The notes below the pieces were generated by a model, which searched no databases, was not told where the DNA came from, and was given only the letters and a program-made list of their open reading frames with translations. Both the position numbers and the translations under genes were made by a program. Source: Rhytidiadelphus loreus (Eukaryota > Streptophyta > Bryopsida > Hypnales > Hylocomiaceae). From it: 64,000 nt of DNA. Location of the stretch: positions 46,479,087 to 46,543,086 of the forward strand of contig OX344762.1 of assembly GCA_947034895.1 (NCBI GenBank). Direction: 5' to 3'. Positions 1-12,166 of the stretch are shown here, one piece after another (within the stretch, counting starts at the first letter, position 1; each line of letters begins with the position of its first letter).

Positions 1-168
1 ACGTGTTGTCATGTGGCAACTCTTCCGAGGACCATCACACCGAGGATCCAAAAGGCGCATAGTTGAGGATCTCTTAGGAGAGCTGATGCAGACAGTACTC
101 GCTCTAGAACATTTCCCACGTGTTGGCATGTGGCAACAGTCCCGAGGACCGTCACAGTGAGGATCCAA
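1..168 (-). repeat. In-frame 117-bp coding repeat (Cys-rich peptide)
   Basis: Positions 1-51 and 118-168 are near-identical (about 43 of 51 bases), 117 bp apart. 117 is 39 codons, so the copies are in the same frame. Read on the minus strand both encode LDP-x-CDGPR-x-x-CHM-x-TR. The array may continue beyond the window. The preserved frame supports coding use in the large left-edge gene. Confidence 0.75.
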
Positions 169-3100
169 GAGACACTTATTAAAGCCTTTCTTCACCTGCT
201 GGTTACTGCCAGGACCTGTTGGTCTCGTCCTACGAATAGCAGGCTTACAAGCATCTTTCCACGATGCACTCTGTCGTCTGACGCTATTTCCACACCGATT
301 GTCTGGTGAAGACACTCTTTGACATGGTAACTCGCAGGGAGTGGAAACCTCAACGTTATAACCAGTTCGTTCTGTGCAGTCATTTCGAGACACCATGATA
401 TTGGTCGGCGAAGCATCAGATAATTCGATGGTTATTTCATCAAGAGAGTCGGTCTGAGCTTCTCCTGGTGACTGTTCATTGCCTGCAATGTGTGCCACAC
501 AATTTTTTAGACAACTGATTACGGTATATCAGACGAAATTAAAATTCACAAATGAGAAATACTTGCTAAGAATCATGATGAATTATCAGTCGTACAGTCC
601 AAATAATGCCTTCCTCTCCAATCATACAAGCTCACCGAGACAAGTCTCCAATTGCAATATCTCTTTGTCAGCTGAACACTTAGATCGTGAATAAAACAGA
701 CCCATAACTTTTCTATTTAAAATCCATTCGAAACTTTACATCTACGTGCTATAATTTTCCTTCCCATTTCACTTCTGACGAACATATGGCTAGTGTACTA
801 TTCCCACTACACAGATTGTTTGTATGCAAAGCCGCATGACAAGGAACTCAGAGAAACCTACTCTAGTTGGAGAAACTAATGACCGATTTGACAAAGGAAG
901 CATGATGCGTAGAGTCCAGCAAGATCCTCACTTACATAATTGAGGTTGGCACACAAAACATCTTCCGCAAACTTCGTTGTTGTCTGTAGAGGCCACATCC
1001 GCTCTATGTGCAGAAATTATTTCTGTTGAAGGGCAGAATTCGGACCTAGTAAACTTGGAAATGTCTCTGGTACCGTCCCCATCCTGATGCTTAACAAGGT
1101 TTCCACAATTTGTAGACGACCTTAGCTCGTCATAGGCACAATCAACAAGATCAGTGTAAAGTCTTTTGGCAGTTTCGGCGACATTTTGAAGCTTTTGTAC
1201 ATTTGACAAAAGCCGTTGCTTCTCTATTGGGTGCTTAATTCCAGATTGACGAACGTCAGTCTTCACAGACTTTTCAATTCCGTCTGCCTGGTGCGAAGCA
1301 TGATGGTCTTCACATGACTCGACGTTAGCCCTTCTGGAAACTTCTGGCCTGCGCTCAGCTCTTTGGGCAGCTCGTGCAGCGCTCACCTCCCCTGGAATAC
1401 AGTTACCTGAAACCTTGTTTGAAGCGCTTCGATCAGTGCAGAGAGCATCCATAACGTTTTGAAAGTATCTGTCTGCATCACTGCACGGGGTACTGCTGGT
1501 ATGGTGTTGCCCGGAACTCACATATACTGCCCTGGCATGATGGCATGTTCCAGGCAAACTGCTATCGGTTGAAGAGATTTCTTTGCCATTCGAAGGCCTA
1601 TCTTCAAATGATTCACCTACATTTTCAAAGCGTCTCATCTCGGGACAATGGTCTTTATAGTGTAGTCTACAAGCTGAGGTGCTCTGAATTGCACGATCCG
1701 GCAGGTTAAAGATGGAACTTGCAGATCGAGTGTCTGCCTTCCCATCGATTGCCTGGATATAAACAGCGATATGAGAGCAGTAAGTTAGATTTCCAAGACC
1801 TCGTTGTTTAAGCCTACCGGAGCCTCGATACTAATAAAACAGTTGGAATTCATGTTGAACCTGATAGTAACACATCGGAGTCTCAGACTTCCATGACCTC
1901 GTTTTCAAAACCTCGCATTCAAATCCCAAGATCCAAACTTAGGCTTCGTGTTGTATGGATGGAAACGAAAAATACCATTCCCCCACAAAAATATCACCTG
2001 AGAGGGCTTCACATGAGTACCCACCTCGAGAGCATGCTTTATCTTTGTTGCCAATCTAGCAGCCATGGCACCTTCTCCAGTCGATTCTTTACGTATTCGT
2101 TTGCTTCCACTTATCTCAGTAGAAGAGTCCGGTGTGTTGTCTCCAGCCTTTGTAACCCCTGCTTCAATGACAACTTAATTATGAATTCGTGATTCTTGAC
2201 CGTCAAATACTCGAACTACGATTTGCAGCAAGGATATGGAGACTGATGGTCACTCACCTACCCAATCCCAGCCAAAAATGGATGTGTGCAACCAACAAAT
2301 TGCCATGAATCCTCGGTCAGATCCTAAAAACTACAAAATGTAGAAGAACTGCTACATCGGGATCCCATAATGTCCCCAGAAAAAGCGTGTAAGTTAAACG
2401 CTAGACTATGTAACCAATCATAGAAATGTTTCTAATTTGAACTCAATTATCCTGAAATGGTGATTTCTGAGCAGCATGAGAGTACCATATGAGGCTTCAG
2501 GTTGAGGGGGTGAAACTTGAGTTGAAAGAGGTGGTGGTGCAATAGTCGAAGATCTCTCAGGTGCAGACTTTTCTTGAGAACATGAGAACCTTTCTGTAAC
2601 CTTAGATGTATCTCCGAGTCTTTCAAATCTCGCCTCACACTCATGGAGGTTAGGGATGGGAGAGCAGGCACTGTCGTGTCGTAGCACAGGGGAGACCAAG
2701 CTCCTCAACCCGATTCTAAAGTCCTGAACAGGGTCGGTGCTCTTTTGACCCTTATTGAGACTTCCGTTCGGACTTGATGCCATGGTGGATGTTTTCTCTC
2801 CAATCCCTATTTCAGCTGATCGAAATGCTCTGGAATAAATGCCGCCTGGGACCTCCACCTGACCTTCCACAGTAACTCGCTTCGGTTTCGCAGTGAACAA
2901 CACATCAGCATTAACCCTAAGTGCTGCTTCAGCAAGGCATTCGCAAGTTGCTTCTTGAGATATTCTACTCCTTAGTTCGTCACAATGCCGACTACAGGTT
3001 TTTAGCATAGATACGTTGTTGACAGCTGAGGACACCGTCCCGCTTTCTCTCATGCTTGAAATCACGTCGTCGTCATACTGCAGTTTCTCTGTTTCAGTTT

Positions 3101-4255
3101 GAACCTCACTCTTCGAAGGGGAATCAGTTTGAGTTCCCTCTTCCACGATTGCCAGCTGCTCCAAACGTGAAACAGGGACATCCTCCCTGTTGCATAAAAT
3201 ATAGACGTGACTTTGAGAAACGACTGAGCACTTGGACACATATTAAGGTGTAAATTGGCCGAATTGCCAAATTACTCCCTCAAATCATAAGGAAATGTTC
3301 AATATCAATGTACAAGGAAATGGTGGCAGCGTCAGCACCTGCAAATGAAGAGTGATGTGGCATTTGAAGATCCTTTCAAATACAAGAACGAACACCACAA
3401 AACTGGCGGAGGTGACTTCCAGTGATCGGTAAGAGTCACAATGGCTGTAATGATACAAAATATCATGATATCGATATCCCGCATGCAGCAGCGAACTCAC
3501 CGATTCCAAAACATTGGAGTGCCACTCGTTGCTGGAGATGTTGTAAAGGTGTCGGAGAGTCTCCATCTATCATCACGTACTCTTGAAGAATCCTCAGAGG
3601 ATAGAGACGAAGTGGATTTTTTTTGCTCATAAAGCTGACGCTGCATCCAAATCTGTTGCATCTCTCGCTTGTATCTGCGAGCTTCCAGTCGCAACATCGC
3701 CATGCCGTGCCCTCGCCCCTCTCCATCCTCATCCCTGCTCTCACAAAATTGTGATGTTCACAAGGTTTAAATGTTTTCGAAATTTGGCTGATATTGCGAA
3801 AACTCAAGTTGGACATTTTCTGCTGGAGAGTCCTAGGTAGTTTAAAAATAATAGATATCTCAAAGACATTGTCAACCACTACAGTCAAAAAAGAAACTAT
3901 TGAGTAGGCAAGTAAACAAGCTCCCGGGAGCATGTTTACAACCTTCGATTACATTGTGTCGAACCCTAGCACGATGGGGGCCGTCATTGGGGCTAAAACG
4001 AGACAATTTTTTCAAATTCAGTCACAACTTTCTCCTCATTTTCCATAGCCGAGACTCAAGGAAACAGTCATTCCAGTGCACAGCCTTGAGAAGATCGGAA
4101 ATTAACAAGAAATTTGGAAAAGCAATGAGTGAGAGAACTAACGGCGGCATTTGCAGGCTGTGAGGTGAAACTCAAGCGCCAGGTGAGAATTCGCTCATAG
4201 CATACACCTCAAAACTCGCCGAAGACGCTACTTGTTGTAAACCTCCAACTGTCAT
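1..4255 (-). CDS. Large unidentified protein, 5' six exons (partial at left edge)
   Basis: I do not recognise this protein. Six exons fit by phase: 4255-4208, 3739-3501, 3186-2486, 2158-2025, 1752-936 and 482-1 (still open at the window edge), giving at least 807 residues. The start at 4255 (MTVGGLQQVASS...) is chosen because its exon ends in phase 0 at a good GT donor and joins cleanly to the next exon. Every later junction also matches: phase 2, 1, 0, 1. Residues about 17-65 are rich in Arg, Gln and Met (motif MQQIWMQRQLYEQKK), probably helical. The rest is polar, Ser-rich and low in hydrophobics, with no membrane segment, so it is probably a largely disordered intracellular protein. An EEGTQTD motif follows the third junction. 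The last visible exon has a Cys-rich peptide repeat. Exon 2158 could instead start at 2161. The existence of the gene is fairly sure; its function is unknown. Confidence 0.72.
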
Positions 4256-7200
4256 AACTCGCGTGCTTGCACAGCAGCCTTCACATCATTCATAGATGTC
4301 GCCCGATCGTCCGACCGACTTTGACAACAATCCATTCCCTTCCAGAAGCATTCGAAAACGGTTTGGCAAGAATTTCCGTTCCCAACGGTACAACATCAAC
4401 AAGCCATAGCGGCATGGTGCCAATCACTTCCTGCGTTTCTTGGCACGCTCAGCAGCAGGTTGACACCTGCAACGGGAGTATAACAGTAGCACAGACCAGC
4501 ACCTCGCAGCATCGCTAACAAGCTTTGCTCTTAACTACCTGTTGACCACCATTGATCCTCTGTTCTAAGCTCTAACCGAAGTCTCCACAACTACCTGTCA
4601 ATCTATTACGCCATCTCAGTCTTCTTCCAGGACTCTCTGTTCTCAGCAACATGTGTCAGGGAAGAGACTCCTGTCATTCCTGCTAATTCTTGTTTTCGGA
4701 TAGGAAAGAATTCAGCTGCAACGAAAATTGTCCTGGAAACAGAACAACAGGTTCTACGAGAATCGAAGCATTCGATCACATTCAGATAATTTCGGCATCC
4801 TGAGAACGCAAAAATAATCGGAAAAATTTCAAAAAAAGTCGAAAAAATTCAACAAGGATTGCAAGACGCCAATACAACAGTGCGCATCCACGATGTATTG
4901 TTGGAAATGGAGAATGTAATATCTTTTCCATGTTCTTCTGCAGCGAGAAGAATGTGGGCGGGCTGCTTGGTTGCTGTCTGATGTTGATCCATGTTCAAAG
5001 CTTAACTGTGAGTCCCTGACCGTGGAAACCTCTGATTTAGGTCAATGATTTGCCGGTGACCGGTTTAACCTTTGTAAGGACGAAGGATTCATGATTTTTA
5101 AAATGTTCATTTTGATTAATCCCATTGGGGAAAGTATGATGTAAATGGAGATAATCTTCGAATAGTTAGATTGAGCAAAAGAATATAGCTTGTGCTAATT
5201 TTCTTTTAATTATTTGGATAAATAAGAATCATGATATAAACTCTTCAAAACTACATTAAGAAACATGAAGTCAAATACATTGTATTATTAACCTCCTAGG
5301 GAGTATTGTGTTCCATGAACACTAAATGTACCTTGGTCTAACACAATTGCATCTTTCAAAATATTTAGATTTTATACAAATTTTAACACCTATAAAATGT
5401 TAACAGCGAGTCCTAAAATGTTGTCAAAGACTACAAATGTTTGTTAAATGACTTTGATAGCTTCTATAGAAGAGATGAAAGCATTTTTTTTATACACCAT
5501 TTATTACATATAGACAAGAATTAGGGTATGGCATTCAAGGTGTGAAATACTCTTCATTGAAGACTTTTGTTTTTCTACTATGGGCAAGAATTGAAGATGA
5601 TAGATTAGTTCTCCAAGATAAAAATTGATGCATAGTAGTCTACGTACAAAAAGATTTGCAAGCTGTAATCTTCTACCTCTACATACACCTTCTCTATTCA
5701 TTCTAAGGGAATTTTAGGACTTGAATTCTTTGAGCACGTAGGGCTATAGGCACGGTTGCTATTATGTGAGCCTAGGATCTTGAGCCCATGAACATAGGAG
5801 AATAGGTTCCTATATTTTAGGTACCTTCCATAGTTATAGGATGTTTATATTATAGGTGTCTATGTTGTAGGTACCTTCTATGGTTATAAGATGTTTACAT
5901 TATAAGTGCCTAATTATATTATAGGTGTTTATGTTATAAGCACCTATATTAAAGGTGCCTATGTTGTAGGTACTTATGTTACAAGCACCTTCTATGGTTA
6001 TAGGATGATTATATTATAGGTACTTAATTATATTATATGTGTCTATGTTATAGGCACCTTCATAGTTATAGGATGTATATATTATAAGTATGTATGTTAT
6101 AGACATCTCCAATAGTTGTAGAGTACCTATGTGTCTAGGCTCAAGGCTCATAGGCTCACATTTCTAGGCCCACATATATACTAGCATTGTTGGGGTTGTA
6201 GGAGATCTCTTGGAGACATTACAATGATAATTATCTCATATTTTTAGAGATAATTCAAGTACTATGAGTGTTTGGATAGTGTGAGACTCTTCATATTAAT
6301 ACAATGTATTTTGAATGAATGTTAGATGTTGGATGATAATTTGATGAAGATTAATAAAGTTGAATAACAATCACTAAGACTATTGAAGATCATAATTATG
6401 CAAGTAGTATAAATCACATTAAACTAATTTTAATCTTTAAAATTGTGCACCTAACAAATTTGCATAATTCTAAAAGTAGTGTGTATTAGTGTTATTATTG
6501 AAGGGTGCTCTAATTGAATAAATCTAAGTAATAAAATGAAGTTTTGTCAAGTTTTGCTTTCTTTGTATTTAATTTAATTTTTTTGGAGTGGGGGAGGAAT
6601 TCAATGAATTATAGCATTTCAAGTTTTTTATATCAAAACTACTCAATATTGGATGTTTTAATTTGAATTTAGAATCTAGAGTTCTTCTTAGGTTTATAAT
6701 ATGGATATTTTTTTCATTGCTACCTTCATTTAGGATGTAAAATTCAATTTTTTCCAATATATTTTATAATTGGTATAACATTTTACATACAAAACATACA
6801 TAGCACATTTCTTTTTGTATTCAAAAACATTGAAATTTCTTTAGTTAGTCACTGAAAAATCTAAATCAAGCAAAATAATGATAATTTGACTTAAAATATA
6901 CTCTATGTTAGGGTCAAATTTGGCATAAATTAAGTATTTTTTTTGTCAGAAGGTGCCACTTGGCATTTTACTATAGGCAAAGGGTGATATGGACCTATTA
7001 AAATCTGATATAGGAATTAAATATTGGCATTTGTTGAATCTAACCCTAATGGAGGATAGGTAGGGCATTGAAAATATTACTAACTCAAATATTATAATAC
7101 TATTCATCTTTGTCACTTGCATCTTTGAAAGATTTTTCATTAATTTGATTTTTTTTATTTCTGTTTACAAATTAATTTTCATCTTAGACTATGAAAATTG

Positions 7201-8378
7201 TAACAATTAGTTTTTTTAATTTAATTTAATTTTTTGCATTCATAGATATCATATAGTCTCATGTAATAAAGTGTTAAATTTGAAAATAATGTATAAATCA
7301 AAAGGTGAAATTGCATTTGAATATGACATTTTATTATAATGCTAATTTGTTTGATTGTAACTAAAAGAGCTGATGTACTAGTGACCTATTTCATTGTGAA
7401 TTCTAATCAAATGCAATACTCAAATCTTTCACAATGAAAATATTGGAACAAAACAAAATCAATATAGGAATAGGGGTCACAATTGGGTTGGGAGCTATTT
7501 TTGGTTTGCCAACATTCATTTGGTGCACAACAATAGGTGTTTCTTGCAATGATGCACCCACACAGTAGGTTCTTCAACTACAATACAAGAGAAATATTCA
7601 AAATTGGATTTATTGACTAGAGAATTCAATACCAAAAAAATTATTCTTTGTGTATAAGAGGCCCATGAAACACATGACTTTTCTAATTTTAATTTTCCAT
7701 TATTCATTTTTTCAACTCTCATATCTTTTACTTACTGTATCAGTCTGTTTTTTTCCAATTTATTATTTTGCAAGCCTACTATGTGCATAACATATTCGAT
7801 TGCATCGGATTTTTCTCTTGGTCAACTACAATATGTAGAATAATATGATACTGCCTGTACTAGAAATCCACATTGACAAATTCACATTCTTAGTACCCAT
7901 GAAGAAATAAAAGGGAGACCAACAATGGGCCTAAGAAAGAAAGAGGAACAATGAAAGAGAGTTCTTGTCAAAGAAAAAGACGAAACACTGCGTGCCTTTC
8001 TTCACATAAAATATCTTTTGTCACAAGGATAGAAATGACACTCCACCTCACTGTGGAATTATAACGAACCAGTACCAATTTGCTCCGAACAAGCTTTGAA
8101 TTAACATCTGGAGAAAGATACATCGAAGATAGAGCCAGCCACTTTCAGAAAATAAGTTGGTGTACCTCACCTGCTACATGTATACTGAACATCCACTTCC
8201 ACATCATAAGACAACTTAACAGCTATTATGTTGTTAGTAACTGTCTGCACTGAAGGAAGCTTCGGTGCTTCTCACAATTCCCAAACTGATGGCGCTCACT
8301 GCTTGATGTGAACCTGGTTTGAGAGAAGAGGTTCTAGTATTACTAAGATAGTTGTCTCATATGATCAAACAAACGTCA
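4256..8378. other. Intergenic spacer upstream of the left-edge gene and downstream of nCBP
   Basis: No coding exon is visible. 4256-4700 is moderately GC-rich and probably holds the promoter and 5' leader of the left-edge gene. From about 5100 the sequence is very AT-rich, with the minisatellite at 5745-6180. About 7980-8378 returns to gene-like composition and is probably the 3' UTR of nCBP. Confidence 0.6.
5745..6180. repeat. Degenerate minisatellite of TATAGGTRCCTATGTT-type units
   Basis: Short units such as ctatgttataggtacct and ttctatggttataggatg recur with variation. The block is flanked by inverted copies of a tgagcct/aggctca motif (near 5768-5790 and 6138-6160). A shorter relative lies at 59690-59870 with the same flanking motif, so this is a dispersed element with an internally expanded repeat rather than a local satellite. 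Confidence 0.6.
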
Positions 8379-10579
8379 CTAGCCCCTCAACCACGTATTT
8401 CTAAACGATGAATTGTCCCGCAATGATGCATCGTGAGGTTTGTACTCCATCATGTAGCCCACGGGGAGGTGAAGATGACGTTTAATTGAATCACGAAGTG
8501 CCATGACTGCCTGCACATGACAACGAAACAGACACCCAGTGAACACTATAGAATACCTAGTTTTTGAGAATAAACTGACCAACCTCACAGAGCTGTCCAT
8601 GTAATGAGGAAAAGACAGCAATAACGACGGTGACACTCAACAAACAAGCTGGCCGTTTAAGAAGAAACTAATTCATAGTGGCCATAATGCAAATTGATCA
8701 AATAACAGCTACGTGTCTAAAATGATGTCACACCTGATTGTCAGCGGCATTTCGGTTCCATACACTGAGAATGTCCTCCCCAAAACGAATGCTCAACACA
8801 GCACCACAGACGGTGTCGCCAAAATCCAACTGATCTCCAATCATAGCCAGCACCTGCAAAAGCATGATTCATTCAGAAATAATCAACAGAAATAAAATTG
8901 AATTCCCACAATCGAACTCTCGTGCAGCTTATTGTTTGCACCATTTGGTGGCTTAAAGTTAATAGCACATACTACTTTATAGTGAATAAGAGGAAATATC
9001 GTGAACTCAGCATCTTGCATCAACGCTGAAACTATGAGCAGAAAGTTGAACCTTACCAGATCCTCCCAATATCGACCTGAAACTAGTTTCTTAAATCGAA
9101 TGATCCACTTTCCTCCGGATCGATTAGCAGCATCCTAATTCGAACAGCGCATCAAAAGCAGTTAGAGATTGGAAAATACCATAGCAAGTGTGTGAGAAAT
9201 ATAAGAAGTAAATTAGTTCATGGAGAGTAACAAGAAGAAATGAGTAGTATTCGCAGCAGTCAAGGAAGCCGAAAACTTACTTCCCATAAAGGACGAATGC
9301 CTTCCTTGAATAGATGTAAGTCTGTTGGATTTGGTAGTGTGGATGCTCGAGACAGGTGGCAGTAACTGCCCCAAAAACCTTCCACCTAAAATTAAAAGGA
9401 GGTAAGCATCCACCGTCTTGAAGAAAAAAACGGTACAGACATGCCTACAGAAAGAATTGGCTTTATTACCATTTCCTCAAGTAATTGGGTAAGTATACTC
9501 GGAGTACAAGACATTGGTGTTGGACGTCAGGTAAGAATTGCCTAATATAAGACTCCTGTAGATACAAAGCAATATCTTACTCTCAAAAGAGTATTTCCCC
9601 GAATAAAGAGCGGACTGCTTGGTAAAAAGGAAAGAGGCATCAACGAAGAGAAACTCACAGTGCTAAACTCCGCTATTCTCTTAATGTTGTCTTCGTATGA
9701 TGTCTGTGACCGTATGCCGGGCTGTCTTCGAGTATACCAAAACACAAATCTATGCTGCAAAGACAATGAAATCCTATGCATGAGATTCTTCAGAAAAAAA
9801 GTATTCCATCTTCTATGGAAGATGTGAACCAAAAACAAGTAAGCAACAAGAGAAGACCACTCCAGATAAGCAGGAAGCAGGGCTAGTTGGTAGATTGACG
9901 GATCTTCATAAATCTTAAACACTGCGGAACGTCGGGAGCAGAGTTTGAGATAACGCCGGTTCCGCTATGGATAGAAAAAAATCAACTTAAATGTGTCCTC
10001 TAGAGGTAGATCACATTGACTACTAGTACAAATGCACAAAGGTCCACTAAACTACTAACCTCCCCAATTCCAAACACACGAACCCTGCGTCCATTGTAAT
10101 CGTGACGAAATACCGAGTAGACAAAAATATAGAGTAACAGCAGCTACTGTTCCGAGTTCAGTAAACGAAAATTATGAAACAATCAAAAACCTAATAGATA
10201 ACCTGGAGAACGTGATTTTAAGAAATAAAGACGACGTTTTCTCCAGATGAAGGACTGGAATTCAAAGCACCTGCAGTGGGTGCAAACCAGCGCGAATTTC
10301 GCGCCCTTGCCGGTCCCGGTCATCCCCTTCCCGGACCCGCCGATCCTTCTCGTCGTTATTCTCTTTCTCCCTCTTGTCGGAGACTACTACTTCCGTGGGA
10401 GCCACGGGAATCAAAGGAGGCCGATCATCGGGAGCAGCTGGTTCTGTCTTAGTACTGGTAGGTTGTGGTGCAGCAGACGCAGCTGCGACGGGAGCTGCTT
10501 CGGGTGCATCCGTAGCCACAACAGGCGCACTGCTAGGTCGTGATCCGTCCCCCTCCTTCGCTGCAGTGCTCTCCGTCAT
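8379..10579 (-). CDS. nCBP: Novel cap-binding protein, 4EHP/eIF4E2 class
   Basis: A cytosolic protein of the eIF4E superfamily that binds the mRNA 5' cap; 4EHP members generally act in selective translation or repression. Exons: 10579-10271, 9754-9659, 9385-9281, 9134-9057, 8853-8734, 8510-8379; all junctions are phase 0, giving 279 residues. Residues 1-95 are an Ala/Pro/Glu-rich, then charged, disordered tail, longer than in the Arabidopsis protein (about 221 residues in total). The core runs from about 98 with HPLQHRFVFWYTRR. The first cap-stacking position is Tyr123 (TSYEDN), as in 4EHP rather than the Trp of eIF4E; the second is Trp169, followed by Glu170 (RPLWED). The core ends with DNSSFRNTWLRG, strongly conserved in plant nCBP. 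The start is the first ATG of the long exon. It is divergent from the gene at 12167. Confidence 0.95.
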
Positions 10580-11846
10580 GTCGAAAAAATCCTCAAAACT
10601 CCACGAAAGTACACGAAAGTAAACGAAAGCAATCTACAGTGTACAAAAATTATAAGTCAGGCAACTCTTCACATTACATCAGATGACTGCAGAAGGAATG
10701 CAAGGCGATTCCGAGCTACGCTTGCGCATTAGGGTTTCAATGGTCTTGAGGAGAGAGACGTGCTCTCGAAACACATCCATCTGACCGACAGAAACTATCC
10801 ATCCAAAATACATCCATTTACCGTTTAGAATTATTGATTCGACGTGCCTTGGTGAATTAAGACCAAATTTCCAAAATTGTGAGGAAGTATTATAAAATTA
10901 AAATTAAAAGAATGTAATTTAACTATAATTATTATTTTTAAATCCATTAAATAGAATTCATAAATCATATCCAATCAACTATTGTACTAACCAATATTTT
11001 TCAATAAAACCTTGAAATCAAAAATAGAAAATTAGTTCTAAGTAAAAAAATGTATTGAATATTTGAAATTCTTACAAGAATTTTTTTCATTAAACTCAAA
11101 ATGTTATTCATCAAACTCATAATTTGGGAATGCATGTACTCATATGGTTTCCAATGTAGGTGCACAACAAGAATTTCGAAAATAAAAAATTTCACAATAG
11201 TCACACCGAACTCTATGTAGGAAGGCAAATTCATACTATAGTGATGTTCTGAAGCTTTATTTTTAATTTTCAATTTTTCTAATTCAAGGTTGCTTATAAA
11301 GGGCCATCTTTGAAATTGATTTTTTAAGATGTCATTTTATTTATTTATTTAAGTTTTTTGGGGCATATCATTTTTTAAAGTGAAGAAGTTACATTTTGAA
11401 GTCAAACATGAATTATGAGATACTTGCAAAGAAAAGTAATAAAAATCTATATTGTATAAATGTACAAGAACTACAGACTACAAGAATCAACAACATTTAA
11501 ATAGACAATAAAGTTTGGGATTTGGTCCTAAAGTGGGAATTTGGAGAAATAGGACCCGAGACGTGGTGAAAAACAATCCTCAGCTATATTTGGAGGTTAG
11601 GTTTAACATTCCCTAATAAATAATTAATTAAAGTTGGAAAATGTGCCATTGACAAATGTCACATACGAGAAAGCTTTTTCCCATACATTTTAAAACTACT
11701 ACTAATTATTTTATTATATATTTTTATATAATTTTTAGAATACAAACATTTTTTTTCTAACCCGATCCAAGTGGAGCTTCTGTTTCGTGCCAATGTGGCA
11801 ACGCCAATTGTCCCAATTAGGAAACCTTTTGACGTGGAGGAATTGC

Positions 11847-11852
11847 CACGTG
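11847..11852. promoter_or_regulatory. G-box (CACGTG)
   Basis: A perfect palindromic CACGTG, with a GACGTGG core 16 bp upstream, about 315 bp before the ATG of the gene at 12167. Such pairs are typical binding sites for plant bZIP and bHLH factors. Function here is inferred from motif and position only. Confidence 0.4.
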
Positions 11853-11902
11853 GGCGTTGGAATGAACCAGTGCACTGTCAGCAGGGCATATGGAGAACGT
11901 GA

Positions 11903-11930
11903 GTTCCCCGTTCCCCGTTCCCCGTTCCCC
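11903..11930. repeat. (GTTCCCC)4 tandem repeat
   Basis: Four exact copies of GTTCCCC in a row, followed by a pyrimidine-rich stretch. It lies about 240 bp before the ATG at 12167, probably in the promoter or leader. Confidence 0.85.
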
Positions 11931-12166
11931 CTTCTCTCAACCTGAAGCCCTAAACCCCCGTGAAGGTCTTCGACATCCCAGGAGTCGTCTCGTGGCTCGT
12001 CCAGCGGGACGGTAAAGTATTCTGATAGACGAGAAGGGAATTCCAGAATTTACTCTTCCAATTGAGAATTGCTTTCAATCTGCTGTTGTTCAGAGGAAAT
12101 TAGGCTTCGAATTCGCATTAGCTGGACAATTTTTTCTTTTCTTTTGAGGATTGTGAGGATTGTATT

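Larger units (their letters stand above)
10580..12166. promoter_or_regulatory. Divergent intergenic region between nCBP and the small membrane-protein gene
   Basis: About 1.6 kb between two genes pointing away from each other. The two ends (10580-10850 and 11760-12166) have gene-like GC, while the middle (10850-11750) is AT-rich and looks inert. Near nCBP, 10601-10630 holds three copies of an acgaaagta-like motif. Near the other gene lie a GACGTGG core (11831-11837), a CACGTG G-box (11847-11852) and a C-rich tandem. Transcription starts cannot be read from sequence alone. Confidence 0.5.

Noticed and set aside
10247..10622. Plus-strand frames opposite nCBP exon 1
   Set aside because: Shadows of the Ala/Pro-rich first exon of nCBP.
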